A DNA stretch of 64,000 bases. Origin: Zanthoxylum bungeanum (lineage: Eukaryota; Streptophyta; Magnoliopsida; Sapindales; Rutaceae). A model generated the notes under the pieces. That model searched no databases. It was given only the letters and a program-made list of their open reading frames with translations, and had not been told where the DNA came from. Location of the stretch: contig SKCR01031827.1 of the NCBI GenBank assembly GCA_019454045.1, positions 186,001-250,000 of the forward strand. Reading direction: 5' to 3'. Position numbers and translations under genes: made by a program. Below are positions 1-13,029 of this stretch, piece after piece (position 1 is the first letter of the stretch; each line of letters opens with the position of its first letter).

Positions 1-2200
1 TGTACCATCTATTAGGAAATCTTCAGTGAGTTGTTCAGTGTTTATCAAATAAACACCTACACATCTATATGAGTCTCCCAAGATTCATGGTTCATTGGGA
101 TAAACCATCGGACCAAGTCATGATATAAAAAAATGTACTGGTCTTAGAGGATTTTACTAAACGACCTGTGTCAGTAAATCTTGACCAGGAACTTTATTTG
201 AGAATATACAACTTATAGTGACACTTCCCAATGTCAATTACAAACTACCTTGTAACTGCGCACTATGTTGTAAATCCTAGGGTCTTTGTCTAATATATAC
301 ATATCACTAAATCAGATTTAGTTTCAATCTAATCGTAATTAGATCGAATACGTATATAAAAACAAGAAGTGCAACCATCAATATGTAATATTATGGAAAA
401 AAAGAATTGTTTGCATGAATTGGACATAAATACGACCTGAATTGGCGTTCAGAGCACCAACCCTAATAAGTTCTCCCATTTGCTCTAGTGTCAATCCACA
501 GTGTCATATACACATCTAAATATGTATCACATACTCATGGCCCTCAGGAGCTCACCTAGCACTCAAGATGTAGGTAACAACCAGTATGCCCGCTATAACA
601 TATTGAGTTTGTCCAACAAACCCAATCGTTTCCCTTGGCCAACATCATTCATATTTTGTAGAACCTAAGTTATACATCAATATGACTCAGATTCGAAATC
701 AATATTGTGCTACAGCTACTGAGTTATCCAAGTATTTAGGGATCAAATCCAAAATACTATGCAGATAACCGCAAGCACAACACTAATATCAAAACTTCTA
801 ATCTATAAGGTCACTATGCAACTTCATAAGTCAATACTTCATAAGTTACAACTAAATCCACTAACACATTAGATGCATATGTGATACTCCGACTGCATCT
901 TTTCTGACTCTTTATGAAGTAGACTGTCTAACGTCATAAGTAGACTCAAAACTAATCTGACCATAATGGTTGCAGACTATATTGTCCATGAATAAGAAAC
1001 TCATTAATAACTCAAAGATAATAAAGAACATGTTTCAAGACACATCCTACGGTCTACAATATATCAAAATAGCTCGTACTAATCACGATTAAATTGATAT
1101 CTTTAATCGCACATAATATAATATTCATTATGCCATAATTCTATGATGCATAGGATTGAATAGATAATCTAATCAATTTCTCTTTCGGCAAATGAATCAT
1201 CTTTTAAGAAAGATGGATACTATATAGAATAGACACACTAACTGTCAAACAGTTATACTAACTATCACACATATAGTCTTACTGTGTCCTTTATTAGATC
1301 ATATCTAATGCAAGACTAATGAGAGTATCTCACAAGTCTCTTAGTTTTATATCATATATAAAATTTTATATCAAATATAACATAGACTATTCCCACTATT
1401 TTTACGGAGAAAATAAGACTTAGGTAACCTTTTTACCTCATAAATATCTCATTATTAACTTAATAATGATAATGTCGTTATGATATATGACACTATAAAG
1501 AAATTTGTACGCTCTAACTAACCCCACTATCACATATGTATTCTTTATGCTTTGATAAAATTAGACAATCTGACTGATATCAAAATTATTGAACACAAAT
1601 TTCCGAAAAGCTCATCTGAGTCTACAATAGGCTTTATAAGAACTCCATTTTAGCAGAATATAAACTCCATGGCCATTCCAGAAAGGAACGCCACTTTGCA
1701 CTCTTAGCTAAAATACACAGTTTAATATTAACATTAACCAACTTATCTTTAATTGTTCAATTATTGCGACTAGAGATAAGTTTCCTCAGAATATATAATA
1801 GATTGTTGGGTATAACCTTTCTCACTGTCATACTATAGAGGTCAAACCTTTAATAAGCTCACTTTACTTTTGCTGCGCAAACCATTTACACATTTTATGA
1901 ACAATTCATAACGAAAGCTCAATCAAGTTCAAAACTTGATTGTAGTAAGCTATGAACAATCTTAGATTTATGGTTTAATGCTAAATTCCATAATTGATAT
2001 CACATATCGCTCCTACTATAAGTTATATGATAACTTTCTTCGATAAGAAAACAGCAGAACCATTAACTATAAAATACTTTACAAATGATTCTGACATCCT
2101 ATTAGACTTATATGGAAGATGTCTAAGGGTCTTTTCATCTTATTAATTATGTAGTTCCATTTATATTTTATCATTCTCACATTTGATTTCAATAATTCAA
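1..2200. repeat. AT-rich degenerate repeat DNA, oldest layer, part 1
   Basis: No open frame of significance and no recognisable protein motif. Bases 1 to about 340 are a diverged inverted copy of 61708-62037, including a long hairpin at 136-190. The remainder is AT-rich and continues, after removal of the nested copia element, into 18418-19673. Near 1380-1400 the minus strand reads a string like the 'aaaatagtggga' found in copia leaders elsewhere in the window, which hints at a decayed copia-type element in minus orientation. That is an inference; the family is not identified. Confidence 0.5.
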
Positions 2201-4141
2201 TGTTAGGAAGCGGCCACGAGTGCGCTGCGGAAAATCAAGAAAAAATCAAATTATGATGCCGCTATCCCTTTGTCCAAGACCCATTTGTTTTTATTATTCT
2301 ACAAGCCTATGCATGTTACTATATATTCTAAGCATAAAAACTCATAAAACATGCAACGAACATAAACCTAAACATGTTAACTATCATAAGAACTCTAATT
2401 AAAAAAAAAGAAAGAAAAAGACTTGCTTGAACCGAAGACTCCTCCAGTCCTCCCTCCAATCTACAAGCTTTTCTCGAACTCAGCAAGCTCTTCCATGTTT
2501 CAAAGAGCCACCCAAGTGTGTGGCCTCCAAAGATGCACACACCAAAGCCAAAACTCAACGACAAGACTACGCCTTGAGTGCACAGGTATTTTGCCCTTAG
2601 TGTTAGCCTAGGCAAATACCTCAAAACTTTTAACTCGAGGTTCCTCTAGTCAATTAGACTTAAGGATCCTCAAAATCAGTGGCTTACTCTTAAACTTTAG
2701 AGTTGCTCACTTATATAAACCCAAGATATGAAAGGTTTGGTACAAAATTTGTAAAGAATTCATTGGGTTTATATAGGTGCTTCAAAGACAACAAAATTAA
2801 TTAAGAAACCGATGTGGGATATATGCTAATTTAATCTTAGCCATTGGATCTTAATTTAGTGGTTTAATGAGATTATAAAACCCTAATAAGAGTTTGGGCC
2901 GAATTGGAATTCAAAACAAATAACAAATTAAAAAAATTTTACTATTCACGTTTTTTTTAATTCCAATTCCCAAAGTGCCCCTATCGTCATTCACCAATCC
3001 CTAAGCCACTATGTAACCTCATAAATGATCTGTTCAATAATTAAACACATTGAACCATTTATGAAAAATTCCTACAACAATCATATATGCTGTTAAATTT
3101 GTATTGTGCACTGTTAACCATTGATTTCGACTTTGTTGTGTGTGACCTTTTGGGTTCCCCTCAAGTTGGACATGAAATGAATTTTGATAATTTAATCGAA
3201 CATAAATTATCCTCCGATCAGATGTTCGTTCGATTTCAATGACCAAGGTTGACATCTAGCAACATACCAAGGCCCCCAAATGAGAAGGAAATATATATAT
3301 ATACCCATTCTGTATGCGATTTACATATGATATGGTTCCTTGCCTCACTGTATCCCCACCGTTTGACATAGGGTATGGAAAGTGTCTACCCATATAGTCA
3401 AAGGTATGATGTTGATAGTGTCAAGAATCGTGCTAACCTAAGAATCTCACATGATTCTTCAGCTATGGCCACAGTCTTAACCACTGATCACACATATCAA
3501 CCCGCGAACTGGAATACTACTCTTATAAGAAAATATTATTCGAGAGAGTGGCGATTCTTTGTTGTATCGTTACAAACTTCATGTGTTTCAACAAATGACC
3601 CAATCATACCCTTATGACCAGATCTTTTGAACTGAGGAAGGAGAATGTCAAAGTTATTTGATCCACACATAAGATTGTAAAGACATCAAGTCTAAAGACT
3701 AGTCATATAATCGATACATGAAAGTTCTCACAGACAAATGGGATAAACACTCCATGTGAAAACTTTCGGAGGTCAGTTCGATGGACACGAGCAACTCATG
3801 CATCCATGTGATACACCAAGCGGACGTATCTCCGCTAGTAGCCTATGAGATCGGCTACCCCACTTAAGGGTGGATCATATCATTATGCTAGTCTCTCCGC
3901 TTTGTGAACGCCCAGATTATTCACCAAACTATGACTAGGAACGTTTGGGAGTAATGATTCTCATAAGGCGTGGAAGCCATCATCTTATTACTCCAAGGGC
4001 TTTATTACAGTGTTTGATGATTCATATAAGTTATGTAAGACACGTATAATAAAGATTTCCATTTTATTAATTAGTGAAAATATTACAAATACATGTACAT
4101 ATAGCCCATCCACAAGTTGGGTATAAGGCATATCCCTAACT
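2201..4141 (-). repeat. 3' LTR of the 2201-18417 copia element
   Basis: Begins tgttaggaag and ends ctaact on the plus strand; the terminal a is mutated compared with ctaaca of the partner LTR at 18417. It matches 7411-8540 plus 17606-18417 along its length. It contains a TA microsatellite at about 3291-3302 and a near-perfect inverted pair of TATA-like boxes at 2709-2724 and 2763-2778. Confidence 0.9.
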
Positions 4142-4151
4142 ATCTCCCACC
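4142..4151 (-). promoter_or_regulatory. Polypurine tract of the 2201-18417 element
   Basis: Minus strand reads ggtgggagat immediately before the 3' LTR, preceded by ctatagtgca. This is the usual copia plus-strand priming site and fixes the minus orientation. Confidence 0.85.
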
Positions 4152-4211
4152 TGCACTATAGCCAACTATTATGAATCTGGACACCATACTCTCGGGTGTA
4201 CCTGGCATCAT

Positions 4212-5081
4212 TGATCGGACCATATCTAATAATGTCCGATTTCTTCTTTCGGAGACCCCATTATGTTGTGGAGTTCCCGGAAGAGTCCATTGGGAAAAAA
4301 TTCCATTTTCTCTCAAGTAATCTTGAAATTCGTTGCTTAAGTATTCACCACCTCGGTCAGACCTTAGTGACTTAATACTTTTATTAAGCTGGTTTTTTAC
4401 TTCAGCTTTGAAGTCTTTGAAATTCTCAAAGGCTTTAGATTTGTACCGCATAAGGCACACATACCCATATCGCGAGTGATCATCGATAAAGGTAATGAAG
4501 TAGAAGAATCCACCTCTAGCGGTAACTGACATTGGTCCGCATACATCAGAGTGTATGAGTTCTAATGTCTCCGCTGCACGTTGTCCTTTACCTTTGAAGG
4601 GTAATTTGGTCATTTTACCATGTAAACAAGACTCACAAGTTCCATATGGTTCATATTTGAAGGGTTTGAAATACCCATCCTTATGTAGCTTAGTTAATCT
4701 TGTTTCATTGATATGACCTAAGCGACTGTGCCATAGAAGTGATTTATTGAGATTATTCGAGTTAACGTTATATATATTAGATGTTGAACATTCTTTGTTA
4801 GTTTGTAAGACATAGATACCATTGTTCAAAATACCATCTCCATATTTTATTTCATTGAAATAAATAGAACATTCATTACAACTTATTAGGCATGAAAAGC
4901 CTTTATTACATAAAGAAGAAATTGAAATGATGTTCTTTACTAGAGAAGGTACATAAACACAATCTTCTAAGTCTAAAACTAAACCATTCGGCAAAACTAA
5001 TGAATAAGTCCCCACACACAATGTAGCCAGTTTTGCTCCATTACCCATGCGTAAGTCAACCTCCCCATGACGGAGTCTCAT
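4212..5081 (-). pseudogene. Copia protease C-terminus and integrase (truncated)
   Basis: Open frame of 313 codons on the minus strand (to 4140). It starts inside the protease-integrase linker. The zinc-binding domain is intact (H118, H123, C149, C152), and the core holds all three catalytic acidic residues: D179 in HSDVCGPM, D242 in RSDRGGEYLS and E278 in GVSERRN. After MVRSMM the frame turns into about 20 residues foreign to the family and stops beside the polypurine tract, so the integrase C-terminal domain, reverse transcriptase and RNase H are lost. A stop near 5085 separates it from the gag-protease frame. Integrase would insert cDNA into the host chromosome; here it is a remnant, although its core is surprisingly undamaged. 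Confidence 0.85.
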
Positions 5082-5096
5082 ACTGTTTCTCGGGCC

Positions 5097-6026
5097 CTAA
5101 ACATTGTTACACAAGTGAGTCCCACAACCGATGTCAAGCACCCAAGTAGAAGGTTCAAAGTTTTGAGAATATAGTTCAATCATATACAACATACCTGAAG
5201 CATTGGGCTTCTTGGCCTCTTGGGCTTCCCTAGCTTCCTTGGCTTTCAATGATCTACAGTCTTTCTTCCAATGACCCTTCTTTCCACAAAAGAAACATTT
5301 CCCTTTTCCCTTTTTCTTCTCTACCTTACCATTGGGCTTTAGGTGATCTGGAGCCTTGGCCTTGCCCTTATTTTTCTTTGGGCCTCGTGGCTTCAGGTCC
5401 GTACCCGTAAGCATGACATAGGTTTTAAGCTCCGGTTTCAAATCCTTCCCTGCTTGCTTTATCAAACTGTGTAATTCTGCTAAAGTAGCTTCTTTATCAG
5501 ACATATGAAACTGCATAATAAAGTTAGAGAAGTCTTTTGGTAAGGACTGAAGAATTAGATCGTGAACTATCTCATGATCCTTGATGAACCTGAGGTTGGC
5601 CAATTTTTCAATGTGGCCAATCATCTTAAGCACATGTCCACTAACAGATCCTTCCTTATACATTATTTAGAATAAGACACATGACACTTGGAATCTCACG
5701 GTATGAACGGAAGTTGCATATAACTCCTTCAAGTGAAAGATGATGGTTTGAGCATCCATATCTTCGTGAGCTTTCGGAAGTTCATCCGACATAGAGCCAA
5801 GCATTATGCAAACTGCTTGCTCATCATCATCGACATATTTCTTCCAAGCATCAAATGTATTTTAGTCAGCATCTTCTGCGGGTTAAGGGGGAAATGGTCT
5901 TTCCAGAACATATAAAATATTTTCTTGTCGTAAGACAATTTTAAGGTTTCTAAACCAGTCATTGTAGTTGTCCCCTTTGAGCTTATGTTTATCAAGGATA
6001 GAACGAAGTGATACTCTGTTTTCCAT
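5097..6026 (-). pseudogene. Copia gag with zinc knuckle and protease N-terminus
   Basis: The minus strand has a gag-like start at 6026 (MENRVSLRSILDKHKLKG) followed by conserved gag residues (NYNDWFRNLK). The frame is then broken by frameshifts between about 5995 and 5665. From 5663 a 188-codon frame continues with gag (HVLKMIGHIEKL), a lysine-rich stretch, a CCHC knuckle CFFCGKKGHWKKDC, and the protease start WVLDIGCGTHLC, where the usual DTG/DSG active site reads DIG. Gag forms the virus-like particle and binds RNA through the knuckle. The altered protease triad and the frameshifts argue it is dead. Confidence 0.8.
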
Positions 6027-7397
6027 TTGAATGTTTGTGAAATATTTTAACCCACATGTTAAGAGAGAATGTTAAAATTAGGACTATGTTTTCATTAATG
6101 TTTCATAATAACATGGGCTTTTAATATTATAAAGTTGATCCCACTCAATTGTGTTAAAATTTTAAGCAAATCGCATCAACCCCAATATAATGGATTTCTT
6201 GTGGGCAAGGATCCCATTATCATCATTTCATAACTTAGACTAGGGTCGTTCATTATAAAATACGATAATTAGGTAGGTTCATAACCAATTTATGATATAA
6301 ATCACAATTCTTTGATCATTGGGTTGGGCAATCAAACATGCCATAGCTTATGCTAGTCCTTGTGGACACCCAATCTTTTCCACTAAGTTATAAGACCACG
6401 CCTAAGGGTGCTGCGTCTTATGACTCAGAGAAGTCAAACCATTGTCAATAGTAAGATTTAGGGACAAATTGGTATTGGTCAGTCTGGTAAAGCCTAGTCC
6501 TGCCAATACAGTTTAAGCCCTTTGGGTCTATACTTTACAATGGGAGGCAAATTTTAGACTTAAATTATTATTGAGGATTTTAGCAAGTTTAAGTGAATAA
6601 CTGTCAAATGGATTCCTCCATTGAAAATTCCCCAGAGGGAGGGTGGAGCGAACTCTCTTAAATACCCTTACCTCTTAGGCTCTTATTACCTTGGTGACAG
6701 AAATAAACAATAGATCCTCCAAATTAGTCCAACACTTAAAATATGCTTTAAGGTAAGCTTTGAGTAAATGATTATCTAGATGTCTTCACATCTTTTCCTT
6801 TTGGCTATAAAAAGGTAGTGAGTGAAGGAAGACACCAAATCATTATCTAACTCTAGTAATACCTTTGGTTAAATTAACTTTAGTTTGGAAAGTTTTTTTT
6901 TTTAACGCCTTGGTCCCCACCCACTTGTATCTTTTATAATATCTTTTATTATAAACAAGTAATTTATATTTATTAGCTTAAAGTTAATAAATCTCTAAGT
7001 TCATCACGGAATAAATACTTAGCTAAGGGATAAGCAATACACTCTCTATTTCCTTAGAAAGTCTCTAGATGTTTGCACCCTAAAATAATCATACCAATTC
7101 TTATCATACATAGAATCATCAAGCATATGAGTTTTAATATGTTGGAATTATTTTAAGCATTAAATAACTTTGATTAATATTTAATTATGATATTGCATTT
7201 TATTTTAATCAAATAAATTTATTATTCACGTTTTTTACAGATGCGTGAACTTTAAATGTAATTTCACAATTCGAATCTTAACCAAATCATGCAAAAAGTG
7301 TGCCTAAAATTAAGGTCAGGGTGTTAGCTTTCCAACGAGCTTTTACACACCCAATTTTGAGTTCAAATGAGAGAGAACTAATCAAAACAAAAACGGT
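6027..7397 (-). other. Untranslated leader of the copia element
   Basis: About 1.4 kb between the primer site and the gag start in minus sense. AT-rich, with many stops in all frames. A T-run lies near 6893-6903. I see no further gene in it. Confidence 0.6.
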
Positions 7398-7409
7398 GCC
7401 CTGATACCA
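7398..7409 (-). promoter_or_regulatory. Primer-binding site, initiator Met-tRNA type
   Basis: Minus strand TGGTATCAGGGC, one base from the end of the 5' LTR. It differs by one base from the common plant copia site TGGTATCAGAGC. Confidence 0.85.
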
Positions 7410-7410
7410 C

Positions 7411-8540
7411 TGTTAGGAAGCGGCCGCGAGTGCGCAACGAAAAATCACAAAAAAAAAATCAAATTATGATGCCGCTATCCCTTAGCCCAAGACCTATTTA
7501 TTTTGATTATTCTACAAGCCTAGGCATGTTACTATATATTATAAGCATAAAAATTCATAAAACATGTAAAGAACATAAAGCTAAACATGCTAACTATCAT
7601 AAGAACTCTAATTAAAATAAAGAAAGAAAAATACTTACTTGAACCGAAGACTCCTCCAGTCCTCCCTCCAATCTACAAGCTTTTCTCGAACTCAGCAAGC
7701 TCTTCCACGTTCTAAAGAGCCACCCAAGTGTGTGGCCTCCAAAGGTGCACACACCAAAGCCAAAACTCAACGGCAAGACTACGCCTTGAGTGCACGGGTA
7801 TTTTTCCCTTGGTACTAGCCTAGGCAAATACCTCAAAACTTTTAACTCGAGATTCCTCTAGTCAATTAGACTTAAGGATAATCAAAATCAGTGGCTTACT
7901 CTTAAACTTGAGAGTTGCTCACTTATATAAACCCAAGATATGAAAGGTTTGGTACAAAAATTTGTAAAGAATTCATTGGGTTTATATAGGTGCTCCAAAG
8001 ACAACAAAATTAATTAAGAATCCGATGTGGGATAAATGTTAATTTAATCTTAGCCATTGGATCTTAATTTAGTGGTTTAATGAGATTATAAAATCCTAAT
8101 AAGAGTTTGGGCCGAATTGGAATTCAAAACAAATAACAAATTAAAAAAATTTACTATTCAAATTTTCTTTATTCCAATTCCCAAAGTGCCCCTATCGTCA
8201 TTCACCAATCCCTAAGCCACTAGGGAACCTCATAAATGATCTGTTGAATAATTAAACACATGGAACCATTTATGAACAATTCCTACAGCAATCATATATG
8301 CTGTTAAATTTATACTATGCACTGTTAACCATTGATTTCGAATTTGTTGTGTGTGACCTTTTGGGTTCCCTCAGGTTGGACATGAAATGAATATTGGTAA
8401 TTTAATCGAACATAAATTATCCTCCGATCAGATGGTCGTTCGATTTCAATGACCAAGGTTGACATCTAGCAACATACCAATGCCCCCAAATGAGAAGGAA
8501 ATATATATATATATACCCATTCTGTATGCGATTTACATAT
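7411..8540 (-). repeat. 5' LTR of the copia element, first segment
   Basis: Starts tgttaggaagcggccgcg like 2201 and is collinear with 2201-3330. It stops at the insertion of the gypsy-type element after ...atttacatat. The rest of this LTR resumes at 17606. The inverted TATA pair is conserved at 7921-7936 and 7976-7991. Confidence 0.9.
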
Positions 8541-10990
8541 TGTAGGACACAAAACTTGACGACGCTGTTCTAGGCTCGCGGCCTAGTTGGGAGTACGGAA
8601 TAGCTCGCGGGGAACTAAATCGGAGAAATAACATGGAGTCGCCACCCGGTGTGAACCGGGACAAAGATTGAAGGCCGCACTCACCCTTCGTAAGGGAAGA
8701 CCTCAAACCTGTTGGGTTCGGAATGGTCCCTTACTTATGGCAATTGTAATGATGTGATTTGTGCAATATCTTAACCGAATCTACGCAACATGCTCAAGAA
8801 CAACCTATATCTAGTTCATGCTCATAAAGATAAATCCTATATCTAAGTTTGCATGCTTGGAAAGTAAGTCATCATAACACACGACAACACACGGCAATCT
8901 CATGAACATATTTTAATTATATAATGCGAAATGCAAACAATAACATAAACTTAATGCAAATTCCAAATGCAAAATGAAAACTAATCATGCTTAAAAATAA
9001 ACAACTAACTAAGCTAAATCATGCTTTAATAACAAATAAATAACCTATGAACTACAACATGCTCACACACAAGTTTGGATGAGACGAAATACATGTCTCT
9101 TAAGTGGTACGTGGCGTTGTATCCCGAGTACAAACCACACTACCGTCCATTCGGATTTGGCTACGGAATTTACGTCCGGGTTTCCATCCTATATACCACA
9201 AAAGGGAACATATATTCCGCTCATCCAACAATCACATCATGCCTCAAACGACTCTCATGCGATAATATTTAAAATAAATAAAATAAACAAAAGATAATAA
9301 ATAAAAGGGTGCCCTCGGGTCTAACCTCTTTTTTCGTCTCACGAAAGGGCGTTACACGGCCGTTGGAATGGTGGATGATCCGCAACTCTTCTGGTTCACT
9401 AACTCAACATCTTTCCTCGCTGTTTCGCTGTGCGGGCTGCTGTTTTCACTCCATTTCACTGCTGTTTTGCTGCTATTTTTAGGCCACTATTTTACGGTAA
9501 TTTACGGACTGTTTGTGTGTGTTTTGGGCTGCTATTTTGATGATTTTTTAGAAGGGTTTTGTGCAGTTTTTTTGTGTGCAGTTTTGGGGTGTTTTCTGGG
9601 CTGTTTTATGGTCAGATTGGCGTGAATCACTGGCAGTGGGGGAAGGTTATTCTCGGCAGTAAATGGTTGTTTTAAGGCAGTTTTTTGGACAAGATTTGCG
9701 GAGGTTATAAGGGGTGAATGGTTGTCAGCTTAGGCGTGAGATGGAGGCAATTAGCGTGAGGGTAAACAGGCTTTTGTGCGTTTTGTTTAATGTGGCTAGT
9801 AGGTTATTAGTGGAAGGGCATGTGGGCTATGCCGTGAGGGGTAGGTATTGCTTGAAGGTAAGGCGAGTGTGTGCAGGGCAATGTGTGTTAATTGCTTGCG
9901 TAAAGGGGTGATGAGAGGGCTGCAACGTGTGGCGTGATGGGAGCAAGCGTGAGGGCTATGAGCTGGCCGCAAAGGGGACGTGTTTGTGGGGCATATGGCG
10001 TTAAAGGGGCATATGTGTGATGGTTTGAAGCTAATTGAGTAGGCAGTAACGGGTTGGCTGAGGTTGTGGTCTACGCGTGAAGAAGGCAAGCGTGAGTGCG
10101 AGAGCAAGAAGCAAAATCTTAGGGTTTAATTATTTTCTTTTGTCAAAATCAGAGAGAGGGCAGTCCACGGCTAGGGTTTATGTGTGTGTTTTTTGTCAGG
10201 GCAGGACGTGAGCGTGAAGCTTGTGGCAGTGTGTGCGTGGCTCACTGTGTGGTTTGGAGGCTTGTGAGGGATGCAGGTTGGCGAATGGAGGGTGCAGGTG
10301 TGAGGGGGCATTCGTACGTGAAGGAATTGATCGCTGCCTGAGGTTACTGGATGCGTGTAGGTGTTTAGAGATTAGGGTTTACTTTTGTGTTTTGTGATGG
10401 GGAGAGAGAGAACGTGTGATGAGGGTGTATTTTAGGGTTTTTTTTTTTGGTCACTGCCGAGAGAGAGGAGAAGGGTTGCAAGGGTTGGGAATGTGTTATT
10501 TTTATATTGATTCATTAGGGTTTGCATGGCTTTTAAAAAGGAAAGAAATCATGTAATTTAATTTGTGATTAATTTTAATTATTTAAGGCAAGAAATTATT
10601 ATATTTTGGTGGGTGATTTAATTAAAATTAGGAAGTGATTTATTTTAATTTTGGAATTTAATTTAATTTGATTTTAAATTCAATTTAATTAATTTAATTG
10701 GTTTGAATTGGATTTAATTTGTGAATTTAATTTAATTAAGATTTCAATTTAATTGGCTTCAATTTAATTTGTGACAAGTTTTTTATATGTTTTAATTATT
10801 TTAGTTTGGGCTTGTTGTGTTTAAAAACAGAGGTCCAACAAGCGAACCCGAAGCGAGTTAAATTTGAAAAAATGCTAATTTCCAACTTTACCCTTGCAAC
10901 GTTCGTTTCCCGCGGCTTTCACAACTAAAGAGGTAGTGTCTCCATACGAGACTCATCATCGGGCTGATATGCAAAAATGTAATGCCTACA
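8541..10990 (-). repeat. 3' LTR of the Tat-like element
   Basis: Collinear with 15136-17600, with few differences on inspection, so the insertion is fairly young compared with its host element. On the minus strand a TATA-like box lies near 10497-10510, followed by a pyrimidine-rich stretch typical of an LTR transcription start. Open frames at 9075-9911 are LTR sequence, not genes. Confidence 0.9.
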
Positions 10991-11006
10991 GTCGCCCCCA
11001 CTTTAA
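10991..11006 (-). promoter_or_regulatory. Polypurine tract of the Tat-like element
   Basis: Minus strand aaagtgggggcgac directly before the LTR start tgtaggcat. A G-run next to the 3' LTR is the expected plus-strand primer of this class. Confidence 0.75.
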
Positions 11007-11109
11007 TGGGACTTGTGCAGTGTGTGACAATGACAATCCTATAAAAGTACGTGCAATGCATTTTTACTTACCTGGCTCGCCAGCTGCCACCTGACTTGCC
11101 TGCTACTTC

Positions 11110-11900
11110 GAACTGATTTGTGATGTAGTAGATATGGTGGCGAGGCGCCTCGACCTCTGGGCTTTGTTCCCGAACCACCGAATGTGAAATGTGATGATGA
11201 TGTAGTGAGCCCTCGACCCTAGGACGCATCCCGGAACTCCAACCGATAACGGGGGCACCTCAACCCTGGGCGCCTCAACCCAACACCGCTGTCAATAGGG
11301 ACCTCGCCCTCGAACTGATGATGTAGTGGGCACCTCGACCCTGGGCACCTCGACCCGGAACTACAACCGACAACGGGGGCACCTCGACCCAACACCGCTG
11401 ACAACATTGACCTCGCCCTCGAACTGATGATGTAGTGGGCACCTTGACCCGGAACTACAACCGACAACGGGGGTACCTCGACCCAACACCATTGACAATA
11501 GAGACCTCACCCTCGAACTGATGATGTAGTGGGCACCTCGACCCTGGGCACCTCGACCCAACACCGATGACAATAGAGACCTCACCCTCGAACTGATGAT
11601 GTAGTGGGGACCTCGACTCTGGGCACCTCGACCCGGAACTACAACCGACAACGGGGTCACCTCGACCCTGGGCACCTCGACCCGGAACTACAACCGACAA
11701 CGGGGGCACCTCGACCCTAGGCACCTCGACCCAACACCGCTGATAATAGTGACCTCGCCCTCGAACTGATGATGTAGTGGGCACCTCGACCCGGAACTAA
11801 AATCGACAACGGGGGCACCTCAACCCTGGACACCTCGACCCAACACCGCTGACAATAGGGACCTCGCCCTCAAACTGATGATGTAGTGGGTCTTCGACCC
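11110..11900. repeat. Tandem repeat block 1 (cacctcgaccc type)
   Basis: Seven to eight irregular copies of a composite unit of roughly 75-120 bp built from 'gatgatgtagtgggcacctc', 'gacccggaactacaaccgac' and 'acaccgctgacaatag'. The copies vary by loss or duplication of these modules. Long open frames here on the minus strand arise from the repeat and are not genes. Confidence 0.85.
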
Positions 11901-12735
11901 TAAAATAGTACTGATGAGGGCCTCGCCCTCAAAACTGATTCTGATGTGGGCCTCGCCCCCAGACTGGTACTGATGTGGGCCTCGCCCTAAACTGATATGG
12001 GCTTCGCCCCAAACTGATACTTATGTGGGCCTCGCCCCAAACTGATATGGGCCTTGCCCCAAACTGACACTAATATGGGCCTCGCCACAAACTGATGCTG
12101 ACGTGGGCCTCGCCCCCAAACTAATGTGAGCCTCGCCCCAGACTGACACTGATGTGGGCCTCGCCCCAATACTGTCACTGATGTGGGCTTCACCCTCAAG
12201 TTGATACTGATGTTGATATGCGCCTCGACCCTGAGACTCATCCCCAAAACTGATACTAACGTGGGCCTCGACCTTGGGACTCATCCCCAAAACTGATACT
12301 GATGTAGGCCTCAACCCTGGGAATCATCCCCAAGCTGATACTAATGTGGACCTCGACCATGGGACTCATCCCCAAAACTGATACTAACGTGGGCCTCGAC
12401 CCTGGGACTCATCCCCAAAACTGATACTGATGTGGGCCTCAACCCTGGGACTCATCCCCAAGCTGATACTAATGTGGGCCTCGACCCCTGCTTCATCCTC
12501 AAACTGATACTGTTGTGGGCCTCGCCCCCAGACTGATACTGATATGGGCCTCGCCCTAAAACTGATACTGATTTGGGCCTCGCCCCATGCTGATACTGAT
12601 ATGGGCCTCACCCCCAAGTTGATAGTGATACTGATGTGGGCCTCGAGCCCAACCTGATACTGATAATGTGGGCCTTGCCCCCAAGTTGATACTGATACTG
12701 ATGTGGGCCTCGGCCCCAAAATGATACTAATACTG
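11890..12735. repeat. Tandem repeat block 2 (actgatgtgggcctcgcccc type)
   Basis: About 25-30 copies of a short unit, mostly 26-33 bp, based on 'actgatactgatgtgggcct' followed by 'cgccccaa'. Some units carry the insert 'gggactcatccccaa'. It continues at 13030-13325. Confidence 0.85.
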
Positions 12736-13029
12736 AAGTGTCTCCATACCCAGAGTGCCATACCCGGCAAAACTGATACTGATGTCTCTGTACCCGAAGT
12801 GCCATACCTGGCAAGACTGCCCGGCTTGTTCATTCCCAAACTGTGTTTCCATTCTCGGAGTGCCATTCCCGGCTTGTTCATTCCCGAACTGTGTTCCATT
12901 CTTGGAGTGCCATTCCCGGCTCGTTCATTCCCGAACTCTGTCTCCATTCTCAGAGTGCCATTCCCGGCTTGTTCATTCTCGAACTCTGCTTCATTCTTGG
13001 ATTACCATTCTCGGCAAAATTGATACTGA
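12736..13029. repeat. Tandem repeat block 3 (gtgccattcccggc type)
   Basis: Five or six copies of a ~48-bp unit containing 'gtgccattcccggcttgttc' then 'attcccgaactctg'. It is inserted between two parts of block 2 and shares its 'actgatactgat' edges, suggesting one higher-order array. Confidence 0.8.

Noticed and set aside
1..2200. Host gene in the left flank
   Set aside because: All six frames are broken every few dozen codons and the DNA is AT-rich throughout; no motif found.
11219..12947. Several overlapping 80-190 codon frames on both strands
   Set aside because: They arise from tandem repeats whose units lack stops; the peptides are repeat translations.
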